The notes: generated by a model from the letters alone, not told the origin. DNA of 64,000 nt from Sedimentibacter acidaminivorans (GCF_017873955.1 NZ_JAGGKS010000002.1:310001-374000), one strand, 5' to 3'; numbered from the stretch's first letter, positions 45,712 to 53,769 are shown. Made by a program: numbers and translations.

Positions 45712-45740
45712 ATTATATCTTCCGTTTCATTACATGTCAA
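45712..45740 (-). promoter_or_regulatory. Consensus promoter of the tetR-SLH operon
   Basis: Minus strand: TTGACA, 17-bp spacer, TATAAT, exact consensus in both hexamers, 73 bp before the tetR ATG. Confidence 0.85.
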
Positions 45741-45788
45741 TGATAGAAACTATATATATGAAAATTAATGACGACCTAATGTATCCAT

Positions 45789-45830
45789 AAAAAAACAATG
45801 CAAGCATAAGTATGTTTGCATTGTTTTTTT
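45789..45830. terminator. Strong bidirectional terminator
   Basis: A7 then CAATGCAA pairs with TTGCATTG then T7 (15-bp stem, 12-nt loop). It lies after the SagB-like gene and isolates the tetR promoter. Confidence 0.9.
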
Positions 45831-45912
45831 ATAAAAATTTCCTAAATTAAATTACGCACTCTCAAATGTAAATTATGAACCTAATATAATCATTACCTCA
45901 CATATTTAATCA

Positions 45913-46674
45913 TTATACATTGCCAATAGGTGCTGCATATATTACAAACTCATCTTTCCCATTAAGCTTAAGCAAATTGTCAGCCAATTCTTGATTAAAT
46001 GCAGCTATTGCACAGGTACCACAGCCTATAGCCCCACAGCTTAAATATAAATTCTGCATTACATGACCTGCATCTATTAACATAACCTTGTGTGATTCTA
46101 AAACATATCTCCATTCACTTCTGTAGGCAACTGCACTGTAATAAAAAACAACTGCTGATTTTGCGGCAAATTTCTGTTCACACAAACTGTTTGATACTTT
46201 ATTTTCAATATCATCCACTTCTGTAATTAGTTCTATAGAATGATCAAGTGGTAAATAATGATATATACCTTTTTCTAAACCATCTACATTCAATACCGCC
46301 AAGTATGTTTCAAATGCATGTCTTGCCCCTGCAGATGGTACTGTCCTGATTGTAGCATAATTATCTCCCTTTATTTCCTTAATTCCTTGGGTAGTCCATA
46401 GCAGAAATGATAATTGGTCAAGTGTAATGCTTTCTTTTTTATAAACACGTTGACTTTTTCTTTCCTGCACCAATTTCAAATAATCCGATTCTTTTATTAA
46501 TGAAGAAAATTCCTTAGTTAATTTAATTGAATTATTGCCTATAGGAGCTTTTGTCAAAGGAGGCTGAGGAAGTTGTTTTTGTTGGTCAGATTCATACCCT
46601 TCCTCGGCAAATTTGCTTTTCATAAATTCTCTGTTACTATGTATTTTATTTTTTATATGTTGATTATTTTCCAT
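45913..46674 (-). CDS. SagB-type FMN-dependent dehydrogenase (nitroreductase fold)
   Basis: 253 residues. Nitroreductase-like fold with RKSQRVYKKESITLDQLSFLLWTTQGI, RTVPSAGARHAFETYL and AIGCGTCAIAAF motifs typical of SagB/ThcOx dehydrogenases. In azol(in)e peptide clusters they oxidise thiazolines or oxazolines; stand-alone members of unknown role are also common. No cyclodehydratase, precursor peptide or exporter lies nearby. AGGAGG before the ATG. Its promoter sits in repeat copy 2. Confidence 0.85.
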   Translation of the reverse strand: MENNQHIKNKIHSNREFMKSKFAEEGYESDQQKQLPQPPLTKAPIGNNSIKLTKEFSSLIKESDYLKLVQERKSQRVYKKESITLDQLSFLLWTTQGIKEIKGDNYATIRTVPSAGARHAFETYLAVLNVDGLEKGIYHYLPLDHSIELITEVDDIENKVSNSLCEQKFAAKSAVVFYYSAVAYRSEWRYVLESHKVMLIDAGHVMQNLYLSCGAIGCGTCAIAAFNQELADNLLKLNGKDEFVIYAAPIGNV

Positions 46675-46812
46675 ATGTCCTCCTCAATTGTTCTCGTCTC
46701 ATTTATTTTACAAGTAAAAAAATATGATTACCAATGGTTAATTAATATCATATTTTAAGTAAAAACTGCTCTCATCAAATTTTATTTTAGAATGCAATTT
46801 CATTGTTAAATT

Positions 46813-46877
46813 ACTATTAGCAATACTATATATTATATATATACTCATGTCAATATTTTACTCCATAACATGGTATA
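46813..46877 (-). repeat. Promoter-carrying repeat, copy 2
   Basis: Matches 18201-18266 in the same orientation. Upstream of it on the minus strand AAAGGAG-N9-ATG opens a frame that stops after eight codons, again as if a gene start had been cut off by the element. The remainder of 46878-47100 shows nothing else. Confidence 0.6.
46825..46853 (-). promoter_or_regulatory. Promoter upstream of the SagB-like gene
   Basis: Minus strand: TTGACA, 17-bp spacer, TATAGT, inside repeat copy 2, about 150 bp before the ATG. Confidence 0.6.
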
Positions 46878-47100
46878 ATATACTTTTTAGCATCTCACAA
46901 CACTCTTTTAAATTTATTCATATGTCTGTTCTCCTTTATGTGAACCTGTTTTCAATTTCTATTAAACGTTACTCTTAATGTCTTATTTTTCATATCGTAG
47001 TACTAACATCTCTTGAATAATTGAAATAAAGTTAATCGGCGCAAAATTTATTCTACTACATAATATGAATCATAAGAAAATTATAGAAAGGATAATGAAA

Positions 47101-47583
47101 ATGATGTATCCAAGAAAATGCTATTTTCCTCCAAATTATATCTATAATAATTTAATAAGATGTAATCAAGGAATAGATAAAGAAGAAACAGGTTATCTTG
47201 ACATAAGTTTATACAACGACATCACAAATATGCCAATAAGAGGTGCTACAGTATTAATTTCGAGTGTTTCATACTCGGGCCAGTTTTTTGAATTTGGTAA
47301 GGGTAGTATTCTATACGAATACAAAACAGATGAAAACGGAAAAATACCGATTACAGAACTGCCAATTCATAACGAATTGATGGGTAAACTCAATCATAAT
47401 TTTTATATTATTTCTGTATATACTGATGGATTTTATGATGCACATTTATTTCATGTACAGATATTTCAAGACGAAACTACAACTTTCAGAATATATTTAA
47501 GCCCTACTTCCAAAGACTCCAATGACCAAAGAAGATTTGATCTTATAATACAACCTACAACAGAAGAAATACACAGCAGATAG
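47101..47583 (+). CDS. Small protein with carboxypeptidase-regulatory-like beta-sandwich
   Basis: 160 residues. ETGYLDISLYNDITNMPIRG followed by TDENGKIPITELPI is the pattern of transthyretin-like/carboxypeptidase regulatory domains. Similar single-domain proteins occur in spore-forming Firmicutes. No signal peptide. ATGs at 47065, 47095, 47101 and 47104 are all open; 47101 has GAAAGG nine bases upstream. A terminator follows the stop. Function unknown. Confidence 0.65.
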   Translation: MMYPRKCYFPPNYIYNNLIRCNQGIDKEETGYLDISLYNDITNMPIRGATVLISSVSYSGQFFEFGKGSILYEYKTDENGKIPITELPIHNELMGKLNHNFYIISVYTDGFYDAHLFHVQIFQDETTTFRIYLSPTSKDSNDQRRFDLIIQPTTEEIHSR

Positions 47584-47599
47584 TTACTATTTTATATAG

Positions 47600-47629
47600 G
47601 AAGGAGAAAATGCATCTCCTTCTTTATTT
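47600..47629 (+). terminator. Terminator of the 47101-47583 gene
   Basis: GAAGGAGA and TCTCCTTC pair perfectly (7-nt loop) and are followed by TTTATTTA. Confidence 0.85.
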
Positions 47630-47754
47630 AGTAGATGACAAATTTCATATAACACAACCTGATATATTCGTATAATAGCATTTAAATCATCAATATAAGC
47701 CTGTTTTATCTTTTAATATACTAACTATAAATTCCTAAATAGACAAAGGCTCCT

Positions 47755-47859
47755 CTATAATTTCTTTTCCATAAGATAAAATTTACCTTTTCGCCAATTT
47801 GCTTCTCCTACCTCGATAATATTATTTTCTTCTGCAACATTAAATTCTATTTTCCTCAT
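47755..47859 (-). pseudogene. Internally deleted GNAT gene
   Basis: A 34-codon frame reads the first 11 residues (MRKIEFNVAEE) and the last 19 or so (VGEANWRKGKFYLMEKKL) of the complete GNAT at 50428-50931, joined by NNII. The flanking DNA on both sides also matches. It is a deletion derivative that removed about 400 bp in frame. It precedes the copy-A cupin's downstream end, as in the full cassette. Confidence 0.85.
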
Positions 47860-47936
47860 ATTTTTTCCCTCCAAAAACTAGAATTCATCTTATTTTTATT
47901 CTTGTGTAATGTTTTTATTTTTCACCTCATTAATTA

Positions 47937-48404
47937 CTATTTTGTGTCGTTCGGCTCTGAAGTCCACGTCGAATCTAAATCTTTGCCTCTAAAAATACGG
48001 CGTTGGTCATTGGATTTCTGAAGATACATATCCTCGTCCGGATAGTAGCAAGTATCTTCCTTTTCGTTGGTTCCTATATCTAAAATTACCAGATTTTCAT
48101 TTCCAGAGTTATAAAATGTATGTGCTATTTCTTGAGCCGCTGGTTTTGCAATGAAGTCACCGTGTTTCACAGGGAATTCTTTGTCATTCAAGCGCAAAGT
48201 TCCAACGCCAGAAAGGATCATAAAAAACTCTTCTTGTTGAGAATGACTATGATATTTAGTGCTATATGCTTTAGGCTGAACGTAATCAATATTCACATAA
48301 ATTTTTTGGCTCCCTGCCGCAGCACCTAACGATTTTGTAACTAATCCAATGGAATCATCCCATATAAATGACTCTGGTAATTGCTCTGCATTAAATATTT
48401 CCAT
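47937..48404 (-). CDS. Cupin-domain protein, copy A
   Basis: 155 residues, single cupin. Metal-binding pattern YHSHSQQEEFFMILSG then PAAQEIAHTFYN gives His, His, Glu and His ligands. It differs from copy B (50974-51435) at about six of 153 positions, so the duplication is recent or under gene conversion. Small cupins of this type may be sugar-binding or isomerase-like; the function is unknown. AAAGGAG lies upstream of the ATG. Confidence 0.85.
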   Translation of the reverse strand: MEIFNAEQLPESFIWDDSIGLVTKSLGAAAGSQKIYVNIDYVQPKAYSTKYHSHSQQEEFFMILSGVGTLRLNDKEFPVKHGDFIAKPAAQEIAHTFYNSGNENLVILDIGTNEKEDTCYYPDEDMYLQKSNDQRRIFRGKDLDSTWTSEPNDTK

Positions 48405-48441
48405 CTGTTTTACTTCTCCTTTGTAAAATTTAATTAATTCG

Positions 48442-48515
48442 TATTTCTCGCAAAATATAAATTATCTCTAGTAACCTTATCGTTACTTAGCACTTTCCAT
48501 TTAACAACACCAACT
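48442..48515. repeat. Repeat shared with 52123-52190
   Basis: ATAAATTATCT, TAACCTT, TCGTTACTTAGC and CTTTCCATTT blocks align with the segment upstream of the GNAT at 51589. It shows that copy A once had, or was excised from, the same three-gene cassette. The remaining 48516-48671 has no recognisable feature. Confidence 0.75.
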
Positions 48516-48671
48516 ATAATTAATATTTATTTTGGATTTTTTTACCACCTTGTACTAAAACTAAATATTATCTTGAATTCCTATTTATATAAATATTCAA
48601 TGCTTTTACTGCTTTGTATTATACCAAAACAGCTGACATATAAAGCATATTTTACTGTTTCGACGTAATAT

Positions 48672-48700
48672 TTGATAAATAACTAATAAAATGTCATACT
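48672..48700 (+). promoter_or_regulatory. Promoter of the 48727 membrane protein gene
   Basis: TTGATA, 17-bp spacer, CATACT. The implied start site (about 48707) lies after the ATG at 48691 and supports the start at 48727. Confidence 0.5.
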
Positions 48701-48726
48701 ATTATAAAAATGTGGAGGTGTTCAGT

Positions 48727-49317
48727 ATGAATTTTCTATTCTTATATACTAATCTAGTAAGGGTAGTATTAGTAATTATGACTGTAGTTCAATTATTTAA
48801 ACAAAATTACAAAAAACTTACTCCCGCTGTTATTGTGATAGCTCTTACATTTGTACCTTGGCTACTCAGCCTAATACATGTCCAAATAAATGCACTTACG
48901 GGTTTCTTATTTCAAACTGTTACATTTATGGCTGTGTATCTAGGTTCAGGAAATAAATATTATGATTTATACCCATGGTGGGATAGGAGTATCCATTTCC
49001 TATCTGGAATACTATTTTTCGGATTTGGAGTATCGTTTTCCAAAAAAGCACCCGATGCCGGATTTGTCGGTACATTGATATTTAGTTTTGCCTTATCGTT
49101 GGCCTTGCATGAGATTTGGGAGGTCCTAGAATTCCTTATTGATAGCACTTTTCACACCGATCATCAGCATTGGCAAAAGAACAGCCCCGTCATTAATCAT
49201 CAACCTGAGAATGCTATCCAACCACCAGGCTTAGTGGACACTATGAACGATACCATTACAAGCATTATCGGTACAATGGTGGCATGCGTTGGATGGTGGA
49301 TTTATTTAAATTTATAG
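48727..49317 (+). CDS. Membrane protein, DUF2238/YjdF-like
   Basis: 196 residues, about six membrane helices. Conserved polar motifs WWDRSIHFLSG, LHEIWEVLEF, and GLVDTMNDTITSIIGTMV match the pattern of the YjdF-type integral membrane family (Asp/His, His-Glu, Asp-Thr-Met-x-Asp). Start fixed by GGAGG six bases before the ATG. Function unknown. Confidence 0.7.
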   Translation: MNFLFLYTNLVRVVLVIMTVVQLFKQNYKKLTPAVIVIALTFVPWLLSLIHVQINALTGFLFQTVTFMAVYLGSGNKYYDLYPWWDRSIHFLSGILFFGFGVSFSKKAPDAGFVGTLIFSFALSLALHEIWEVLEFLIDSTFHTDHQHWQKNSPVINHQPENAIQPPGLVDTMNDTITSIIGTMVACVGWWIYLNL

Positions 49318-49413
49318 ACTATTTCATTGTGAATAAGGATGAGCGTTCTCGCCTATGCACTGCTCCAATTTATACGAACAGCACATAGGATTGAACCCTC
49401 ATTATTAATATGA

Positions 49414-49440
49414 AAAACATTCTATATTATATCATGTTTT
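49414..49440. terminator. Short hairpin between convergent genes
   Basis: AAAACAT and ATGTTTT pair around a 13-nt loop. Weak candidate bidirectional terminator. Confidence 0.45.
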
Positions 49441-49471
49441 CTAATTTTATTCATTTTTTCCCAAAGCATAT

Positions 49472-50296
49472 TTAAATTAATTCTATTTTATATACATCTT
49501 TTCTAATATGTTTTAATAGAGGTAGTTCACTTCTAACTTTTTTTACTATATCTAAATCAATTTCTTCAATTATATATCCTTGATTTTCATCCATTTTATT
49601 AGTGATATTGCCCCAAGGAGATACGATTATAGAATTACCGTATGATGTATATCCACTATCATAGTCTCTTGCTGGAGCAACCCCTACAGTATATGCTTGA
49701 TTATCAAGAGCTCTACATTTAAAAAGTGTTTCCCAATGAGCTGGACCTGTAGTCATATTAAAAGCACCTGGAACAATTATTACTTCAGCTCCATTTTGAA
49801 CTAATATTCTGCTTAGTTCAGGAAATCTTATATCATAGCATATTAATAGACCAATTTTGCAAAATTCGGTATCAAAAACTGTAATGTTACTTCCAGACGA
49901 GAGTACATCTGACTCTTTAAATGATTGTCCACCTTCTACATCAATATCAAATAAATGCATTTTTCTATGCTTTTCAATTTGAATTCCCTTTCTATTGAAA
50001 ACATAAGAAGTATTATAAACTTTATCACCGTCAATTTCTGGCATTGTTCCAGCAACTAAATATATTTCGTTGTTTTGAGCCGCTTGACTTAACGCTTTGT
50101 ACGCTAAACCATTTTCTTCTTCTCCATAATCTTTAAAATAAGAAGTATTATATGGACAGCAAAACATTTCAGGAAGTACCACTATATCTGCACCCTTTTT
50201 AGATACCTCTTCAATAAAACTTAGAGCGTTCTCGATATTCTTATTTTTATTTTCATATACTCTTGTTTGTAATAGCGCTATCTTAAATTTATTCAT
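49472..50296 (-). CDS. Carbon-nitrogen hydrolase (omega-amidase/NIT2-like)
   Basis: 274 residues, nitrilase superfamily. The catalytic triad is in place: Glu43 (LPEMF), Lys112 (KHRKMHLFD), Cys153 (LLICYDIRFPE). The HLFDIDV and YDIRFPELSR pattern is that of omega-amidase (NIT2-like) enzymes that hydrolyse alpha-ketoglutaramate or ketosuccinamate. Cytosolic. AAAGGA precedes the ATG. Substrate assigned from subfamily pattern only. Confidence 0.88.
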   Translation of the reverse strand: MNKFKIALLQTRVYENKNKNIENALSFIEEVSKKGADIVVLPEMFCCPYNTSYFKDYGEEENGLAYKALSQAAQNNEIYLVAGTMPEIDGDKVYNTSYVFNRKGIQIEKHRKMHLFDIDVEGGQSFKESDVLSSGSNITVFDTEFCKIGLLICYDIRFPELSRILVQNGAEVIIVPGAFNMTTGPAHWETLFKCRALDNQAYTVGVAPARDYDSGYTSYGNSIIVSPWGNITNKMDENQGYIIEEIDLDIVKKVRSELPLLKHIRKDVYKIELI

Positions 50297-50340
50297 ATTA
50301 GTTATTTCCTTTCTATAAGACTTGGGATTAATACATGGGT

Positions 50341-50400
50341 AAGACTTGGGGACGTTTAAGACGTCTTTTACGTCCCCATGTCTTACGTCCCCATGTCTTA
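50341..50400. repeat. Nested palindrome flanking the GNAT-cupin-GNAT cassette, left
   Basis: 15-bp outer arms (GGGGACGT/ACGTCCCC core, one mismatch) enclose the perfect palindrome AAGACGTCTT. The right arm (ACGTCCCCATGTCTTA) is repeated once more in tandem at 50385-50400. Same element as 52201-52243. Confidence 0.85.
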
Positions 50401-50427
50401 TAAATTCCTAAATAGACAAAGGCTCCT

Positions 50428-50931
50428 CTATAATTTCTTTTCCATAAGATAAAATTTACCTTTTCGCCAATTTGCTTCTCCTACTTTAATATAACCTTGT
50501 TTAAAATACATTTTTAAAGCGAATGGATTTAATGAAAAAACATCGAGTCGTATTGTCCCTACTCCTTCACTTTTCAATCTTTTTTCAATATTATTTAAAG
50601 TTAATGCTCCTATACCTTGATTTTGAAATTTAGGATTTACGCACATTCTATGAATTACACTATATGTTTCATTCGGATATTTCCAATTTCCATTAATATA
50701 TTGTTCATCGCAATCACTATTCAAAACATATACACAAACAATCTCACTATCAATCTTACCAATATAAAGATGTTTCTTTCTAATATCGTTTTGAAGGGTA
50801 TGTTTATCTGGATATACTTCATCCCATTGTGGAATATTATGTTTATTCATTTCTTCAATTGCAGCAGAAAATATATTAAATATTTCTTGTAATTTTTTTT
50901 CTTCTGCAACATTAAATTCTATCTTTCGCAA
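50428..50931 (-). CDS. GNAT family N-acetyltransferase
   Basis: 167 residues, single GNAT domain; motif A NPKFQNQGIGALTLNNIEKR, C-terminal LKMYFKQGYIKVGEANWR. TTG start with GGAGG 9-10 bases upstream. First and last codons are shared with the deleted copy at 47755-47859. Part of a three-gene cassette with the cupin and another GNAT, all minus strand, between two copies of a nested palindrome. Confidence 0.87.
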   Translation of the reverse strand: MRKIEFNVAEEKKLQEIFNIFSAAIEEMNKHNIPQWDEVYPDKHTLQNDIRKKHLYIGKIDSEIVCVYVLNSDCDEQYINGNWKYPNETYSVIHRMCVNPKFQNQGIGALTLNNIEKRLKSEGVGTIRLDVFSLNPFALKMYFKQGYIKVGEANWRKGKFYLMEKKL

Positions 50932-50973
50932 TTTTTTATAACCTCCACAAACTATAATTTATCATTATTGCTA

Positions 50974-51435
50974 TTATGTATGGTTCGGCTCTGAAGTCCA
51001 CGTCGAATCTAAATCTTTGCCTCTAAAAATCCGGCGTTGGTCATTGGATTTCTGAAGATACCTATCCTCATCCGGATAGTAGCAAGTATCCTCCTTTTCG
51101 TTGGTTCCTATATCTAAAATTACCAGATTTTCATTTCCAGAGTTATAAAATGTATGTGCTATTTCTTGAGCCGCTGGTTTTGCAATGAAGTCACCCTGTT
51201 TCACAGGGAATTCTTTGTCATTCAAGCGCAAAGTTCCAACACCAGAAAGGATCATAAAAAACTCTTCTTGTTGAGAATGGCTATGATATTTGGTGCTATA
51301 TGCTTTAGGCTGAACGTAATCAATATTCACATAAATTTTTTGGCTCCCTGCCGCAGCACCTAACGATTTAGTAACTAATCCAATGGAATCATTCCATATA
51401 AATGATTCTGGCAAATATTCTGTATTAAATATTTC
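50974..51435 (-). CDS. Cupin-domain protein, copy B
   Basis: 153 residues, nearly identical to copy A at 47937-48404 (about 96 percent by eye), with the same His/His/Glu/His cupin ligands. The start equivalent to copy A (51435, AAAGGAG upstream) is used; a 24-codon open extension is not conserved in copy A. Lies 42 bp before the GNAT gene, so the two are probably co-transcribed. Confidence 0.86.
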   Translation of the reverse strand, partial: EIFNTEYLPESFIWNDSIGLVTKSLGAAAGSQKIYVNIDYVQPKAYSTKYHSHSQQEEFFMILSGVGTLRLNDKEFPVKQGDFIAKPAAQEIAHTFYNSGNENLVILDIGTNEKEDTCYYPDEDRYLQKSNDQRRIFRGKDLDSTWTSEPNHT

Positions 51436-51588
51436 CATCTGTTTTGTTTCTCCTTTATAAAATTTAATTAATTTGTTCGCATGTCCTGATAATGACTTTT
51501 TATACATTTATTTATAGTTTATTACTATTTGTCTTAATATTGTGTATAATTTGCGTTTCATATTATCTTTATAGTGACTGATTATTAC

Positions 51589-52110
51589 TCATAATCTATA
51601 CTGCATTGAAATTAAATTATAAATCTTCCCATCTGTTTCTCTTTCGGATTTTCTCACTTCAACAAAACCCATCTTAGTCCAAAAAGCAAACCCGTTTTCA
51701 TTGGTTTCATAACATGCCAATTCGATAATTTTGAATTTTTTATTCCTTGCAACTTTAAAAATATTAGTTAATATTTTTTTCCCCATCCCTTTTCTTTGAA
51801 TGCTTTCATCTAACATTAGCAAACCTAAATACCCTATGTCTTCTCTAGGATATCCTTCAATAAAATCTATTACTGCTAAACATTTATTTTTGTCATATAA
51901 AGCGACAAATGTCTTCTTTGACTTTTCAACTCTGGGTGGCAGAGCATCAATATCTTCCAGACACTCTTCTATTGTCACTTCATGATTTTGTGTTTTAGAG
52001 TAGAAATATTTATTACTCTTCATTAAGTGAAATACATCTTCAATATTTTCTTCAGTTATGGGTTTTATAATGTATTCTGATAAAACATTTTCTAATTCAT
52101 TTATTAACAT
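51589..52110 (-). CDS. GNAT family N-acetyltransferase
   Basis: 173 residues; motif A MLDESIQRKGMGKKIL, then FAFWTKMGF. The ATG at 52110 has GAGG nine bases upstream. An open extension to 52179 would translate a segment that also occurs as noncoding DNA upstream of the copy-A cupin, so it is rejected. Third gene of the cassette. Confidence 0.84.
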   Translation of the reverse strand: MLINELENVLSEYIIKPITEENIEDVFHLMKSNKYFYSKTQNHEVTIEECLEDIDALPPRVEKSKKTFVALYDKNKCLAVIDFIEGYPREDIGYLGLLMLDESIQRKGMGKKILTNIFKVARNKKFKIIELACYETNENGFAFWTKMGFVEVRKSERETDGKIYNLISMQYRL

Positions 52111-52122
52111 TTTTTCATACCT

Positions 52123-52190
52123 CACAAAACATAAATTATCTTTAATAACCTTGTCGTTACTTAGCTCTTTCCATTTCACTACGCAACTAA
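52123..52190. repeat. Repeat shared with 48442-48515
   Basis: See the partner. Right edge of the region homologous to the collapsed copy A. Confidence 0.7.
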
Positions 52191-52200
52191 AGACATGGGA

Positions 52201-52243
52201 AAGACATGGGGACGTTTAAGACGTCTTTACGTCCCCATGTCTT
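52201..52243. repeat. Nested palindrome flanking the cassette, right
   Basis: AAGACATGGGGACGT and ACGTCCCCATGTCTT are perfect 15-bp arms enclosing AAGACGTCTT. A partial direct copy (AAAGACATGGG) precedes it at 52190-52200. Confidence 0.88.
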
Positions 52244-52302
52244 ATTACTTTTTTCACTTTTATTCCTCCACAACATATAAGGATAATACTATCTGTACAA
52301 AT

Positions 52303-52566
52303 TTATTCTAAATCTTGAATATTCATTTTTTCTATTTCTGACAACTTTTCTTGCTTTTCTTTTTCTAAATACTTTACCACAAAATATATTACAAACATAA
52401 TAATACTGGTTAAAGCAACAAATGGTATTATTACAGCAAAACACAAAACAATAACTGGTAATACAATAGCAAATTTGCTTTGTTCTTTTGCTAATCGATA
52501 CTCGATATAAAATAAACTTAATGGAATAATAATCAATGCGATCAATATAAATGTTATTCTGTACAT
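52303..52566 (-). CDS. Small membrane protein (87 residues)
   Basis: Three hydrophobic segments (about 2-20, 31-50, 51-68) and a charged Lys/Glu C-terminus. Begins 2 bases after the DUF2089 gene, with GGAAGG inside that gene's end, so the pair is translationally coupled. Not a family I can name; small membrane partners of DUF2089 regulators are common. Confidence 0.75.
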   Translation of the reverse strand: MYRITFILIALIIIPLSLFYIEYRLAKEQSKFAIVLPVIVLCFAVIIPFVALTSIIMFVIYFVVKYLEKEKQEKLSEIEKMNIQDLE

Positions 52567-52568
52567 AA

Positions 52569-52871
52569 CTATTTACCTTCCTTTCTTATTTTTTTATACT
52601 CTGAAATTAATATTTTTGCTGTATCAAAGTCAATTTTTTCATTTATAGCAAGTCTTTTTATCAAAGCAACATACGGTTCATTTGCGTTATCTTCACTAAT
52701 TTTAATTTTTTGTATAAGTCTATCTAATCTAAGTCTAACAGTTGGATATGTTACACAATACTGATTAGCAACTTCTTTTAATGACCCTGAAGCCATAATG
52801 AATTTTTTTATAAATGATATGTCCTCATCATCTAAGTTTGTCATCCATTCAGGAACTACTTCTAACATCAT
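52569..52871 (-). CDS. DUF2089 family DNA-binding protein
   Basis: 100 residues. LDDEDISFIKKFIMASGSLKEVANQYCVTYPTVRLRLDRL is the helix-turn-helix of the DUF2089 group; the C-terminal part is helical. The ATG at 52871 with AGAGG eight bases upstream is preferred to the GTG at 52880. Inverted TTAACAATGTTAA repeats in its own promoter suggest autoregulation of this gene and the membrane protein. Confidence 0.8.
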   Translation of the reverse strand: MMLEVVPEWMTNLDDEDISFIKKFIMASGSLKEVANQYCVTYPTVRLRLDRLIQKIKISEDNANEPYVALIKRLAINEKIDFDTAKILISEYKKIRKEGK

Positions 52872-52885
52872 TTCGATCACCTCTC

Positions 52886-52922
52886 TTTAACAATGTTAAG
52901 TGTAACATTTAACATTGTTAAA
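52886..52922. promoter_or_regulatory. Paired TTAACAATGTTAA operators
   Basis: TTTAACAATGTTAA (52886-52899) and TTAACATTGTTAAA (52909-52922) are exact inverted copies; each is itself a TTAAC-N3-GTTAA dyad. One covers the promoter spacer and the other lies just downstream of -10, a layout for repression. Confidence 0.75.
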
Positions 52923-52927
52923 GTCAA
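52899..52927 (-). promoter_or_regulatory. Promoter of the DUF2089 operon
   Basis: Minus strand: TTGACT, 17-bp spacer, TACACT. Confidence 0.7.
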
Positions 52928-53032
52928 TAGTAATATTTTATTAAACAATATTAATTAGGAATATATCTCATATTAAATTTAATATCATAACATAAAGTTC
53001 AGCAGCACAGGGACTTGTCTCTTTCAATACAG

Positions 53033-53174
53033 CAAATAATAGGTATAAATAATAAGAAGCATGAAAAAACCTCTCGTCATAATAACCGAGAGGTTCAAAT
53101 TTAAACAAATTTTATTTTACCATTATTACCATTGGTTATTTAATATTATTCAATTTTTATTGCTCTGCAAATAA
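53033..53174 (-). pseudogene. Duplicated 3' end of the phosphoribosyltransferase gene
   Basis: Aligns over its whole length with 53991-54142. It retains the last codons (LFAEQ, stop) and the following region, including the CCTCTCG/CGAGAGG hairpin at 53070-53093. The rest of the gene is missing. 52928-53032 and 53175-53364 show nothing else. Confidence 0.8.
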
Positions 53175-53364
53175 TTTATGCCTACCATTAAATATAAAAC
53201 AGTTATATCATTCAGCAATTTATTTTTATTACCATATATGCTCCTTTGCAAATTCTGATTTATTATTCCTGTAAACTTAATCTTAAATCTAAATTCTTCT
53301 CAAATTACCATATGTCATCAGAATTATACTCTCAAACGTGTCTTGAAGTTAAAATTGGCTTTCT

Positions 53365-53769
53365 TCATCCTTTAGGAAGTTCTTCAAACTTTTGTACGCT
53401 CTCTAAGTCATTATCCCAACTTGCTTTGTTTGCGTAGAAGATGTGCCCTTGCGGTTTCATGTGTATGTCACTATCAATACATCCTGCGGGAACAACCAGC
53501 AGATTTCCATCAAACTGAATATTTGGCAGCGCCGATCCGCAATTGGAGCAGAAGCTTTTTATGTGACCTTCTGAATTGTAATTAAAAATTTTAGCTTTAT
53601 TTTCACCAGACAGCCATCTTAACTTGGCTGTAGAAGAAAACAGATTAGCCGCATGGGCTGAGCCTGTATCCTTACGACATCTCTCACAATGACAAAGAAA
53701 GAAATTCTCAAATTCTCCTTCAATCTCAAAAGTGACTTCACCACAAAGACATGATCCTTTATATTTCAT
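53365..53769 (-). CDS. GFA family (CENP-V/GFA domain) protein
   Basis: 134 residues. Zinc-binding Cys pattern: SCLCGEV, CHCERCRK and SFCSNCGS, complete for the Gfa-like fold. The family was named after glutathione-dependent formaldehyde-activating enzyme, but most members are of unknown activity. The ATG at 53769 has AAAGGAG eight bases upstream. It sits between two copies of the phosphoribosyltransferase 3' region. Confidence 0.88.
   Translation of the reverse strand: MKYKGSCLCGEVTFEIEGEFENFFLCHCERCRKDTGSAHAANLFSSTAKLRWLSGENKAKIFNYNSEGHIKSFCSNCGSALPNIQFDGNLLVVPAGCIDSDIHMKPQGHIFYANKASWDNDLESVQKFEELPKG

Noticed and set aside
46675-47100. Intact insertion sequence around the promoter repeat
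   Set aside because: No transposase frame, no terminal inverted repeats and no target duplication could be found; only the 66-bp repeat is supported.
52111-52179. N-terminal extension of the third cassette GNAT
   Set aside because: The same sequence occurs as noncoding DNA at 48442-48515, and the ATG at 52110 has its own ribosome site.
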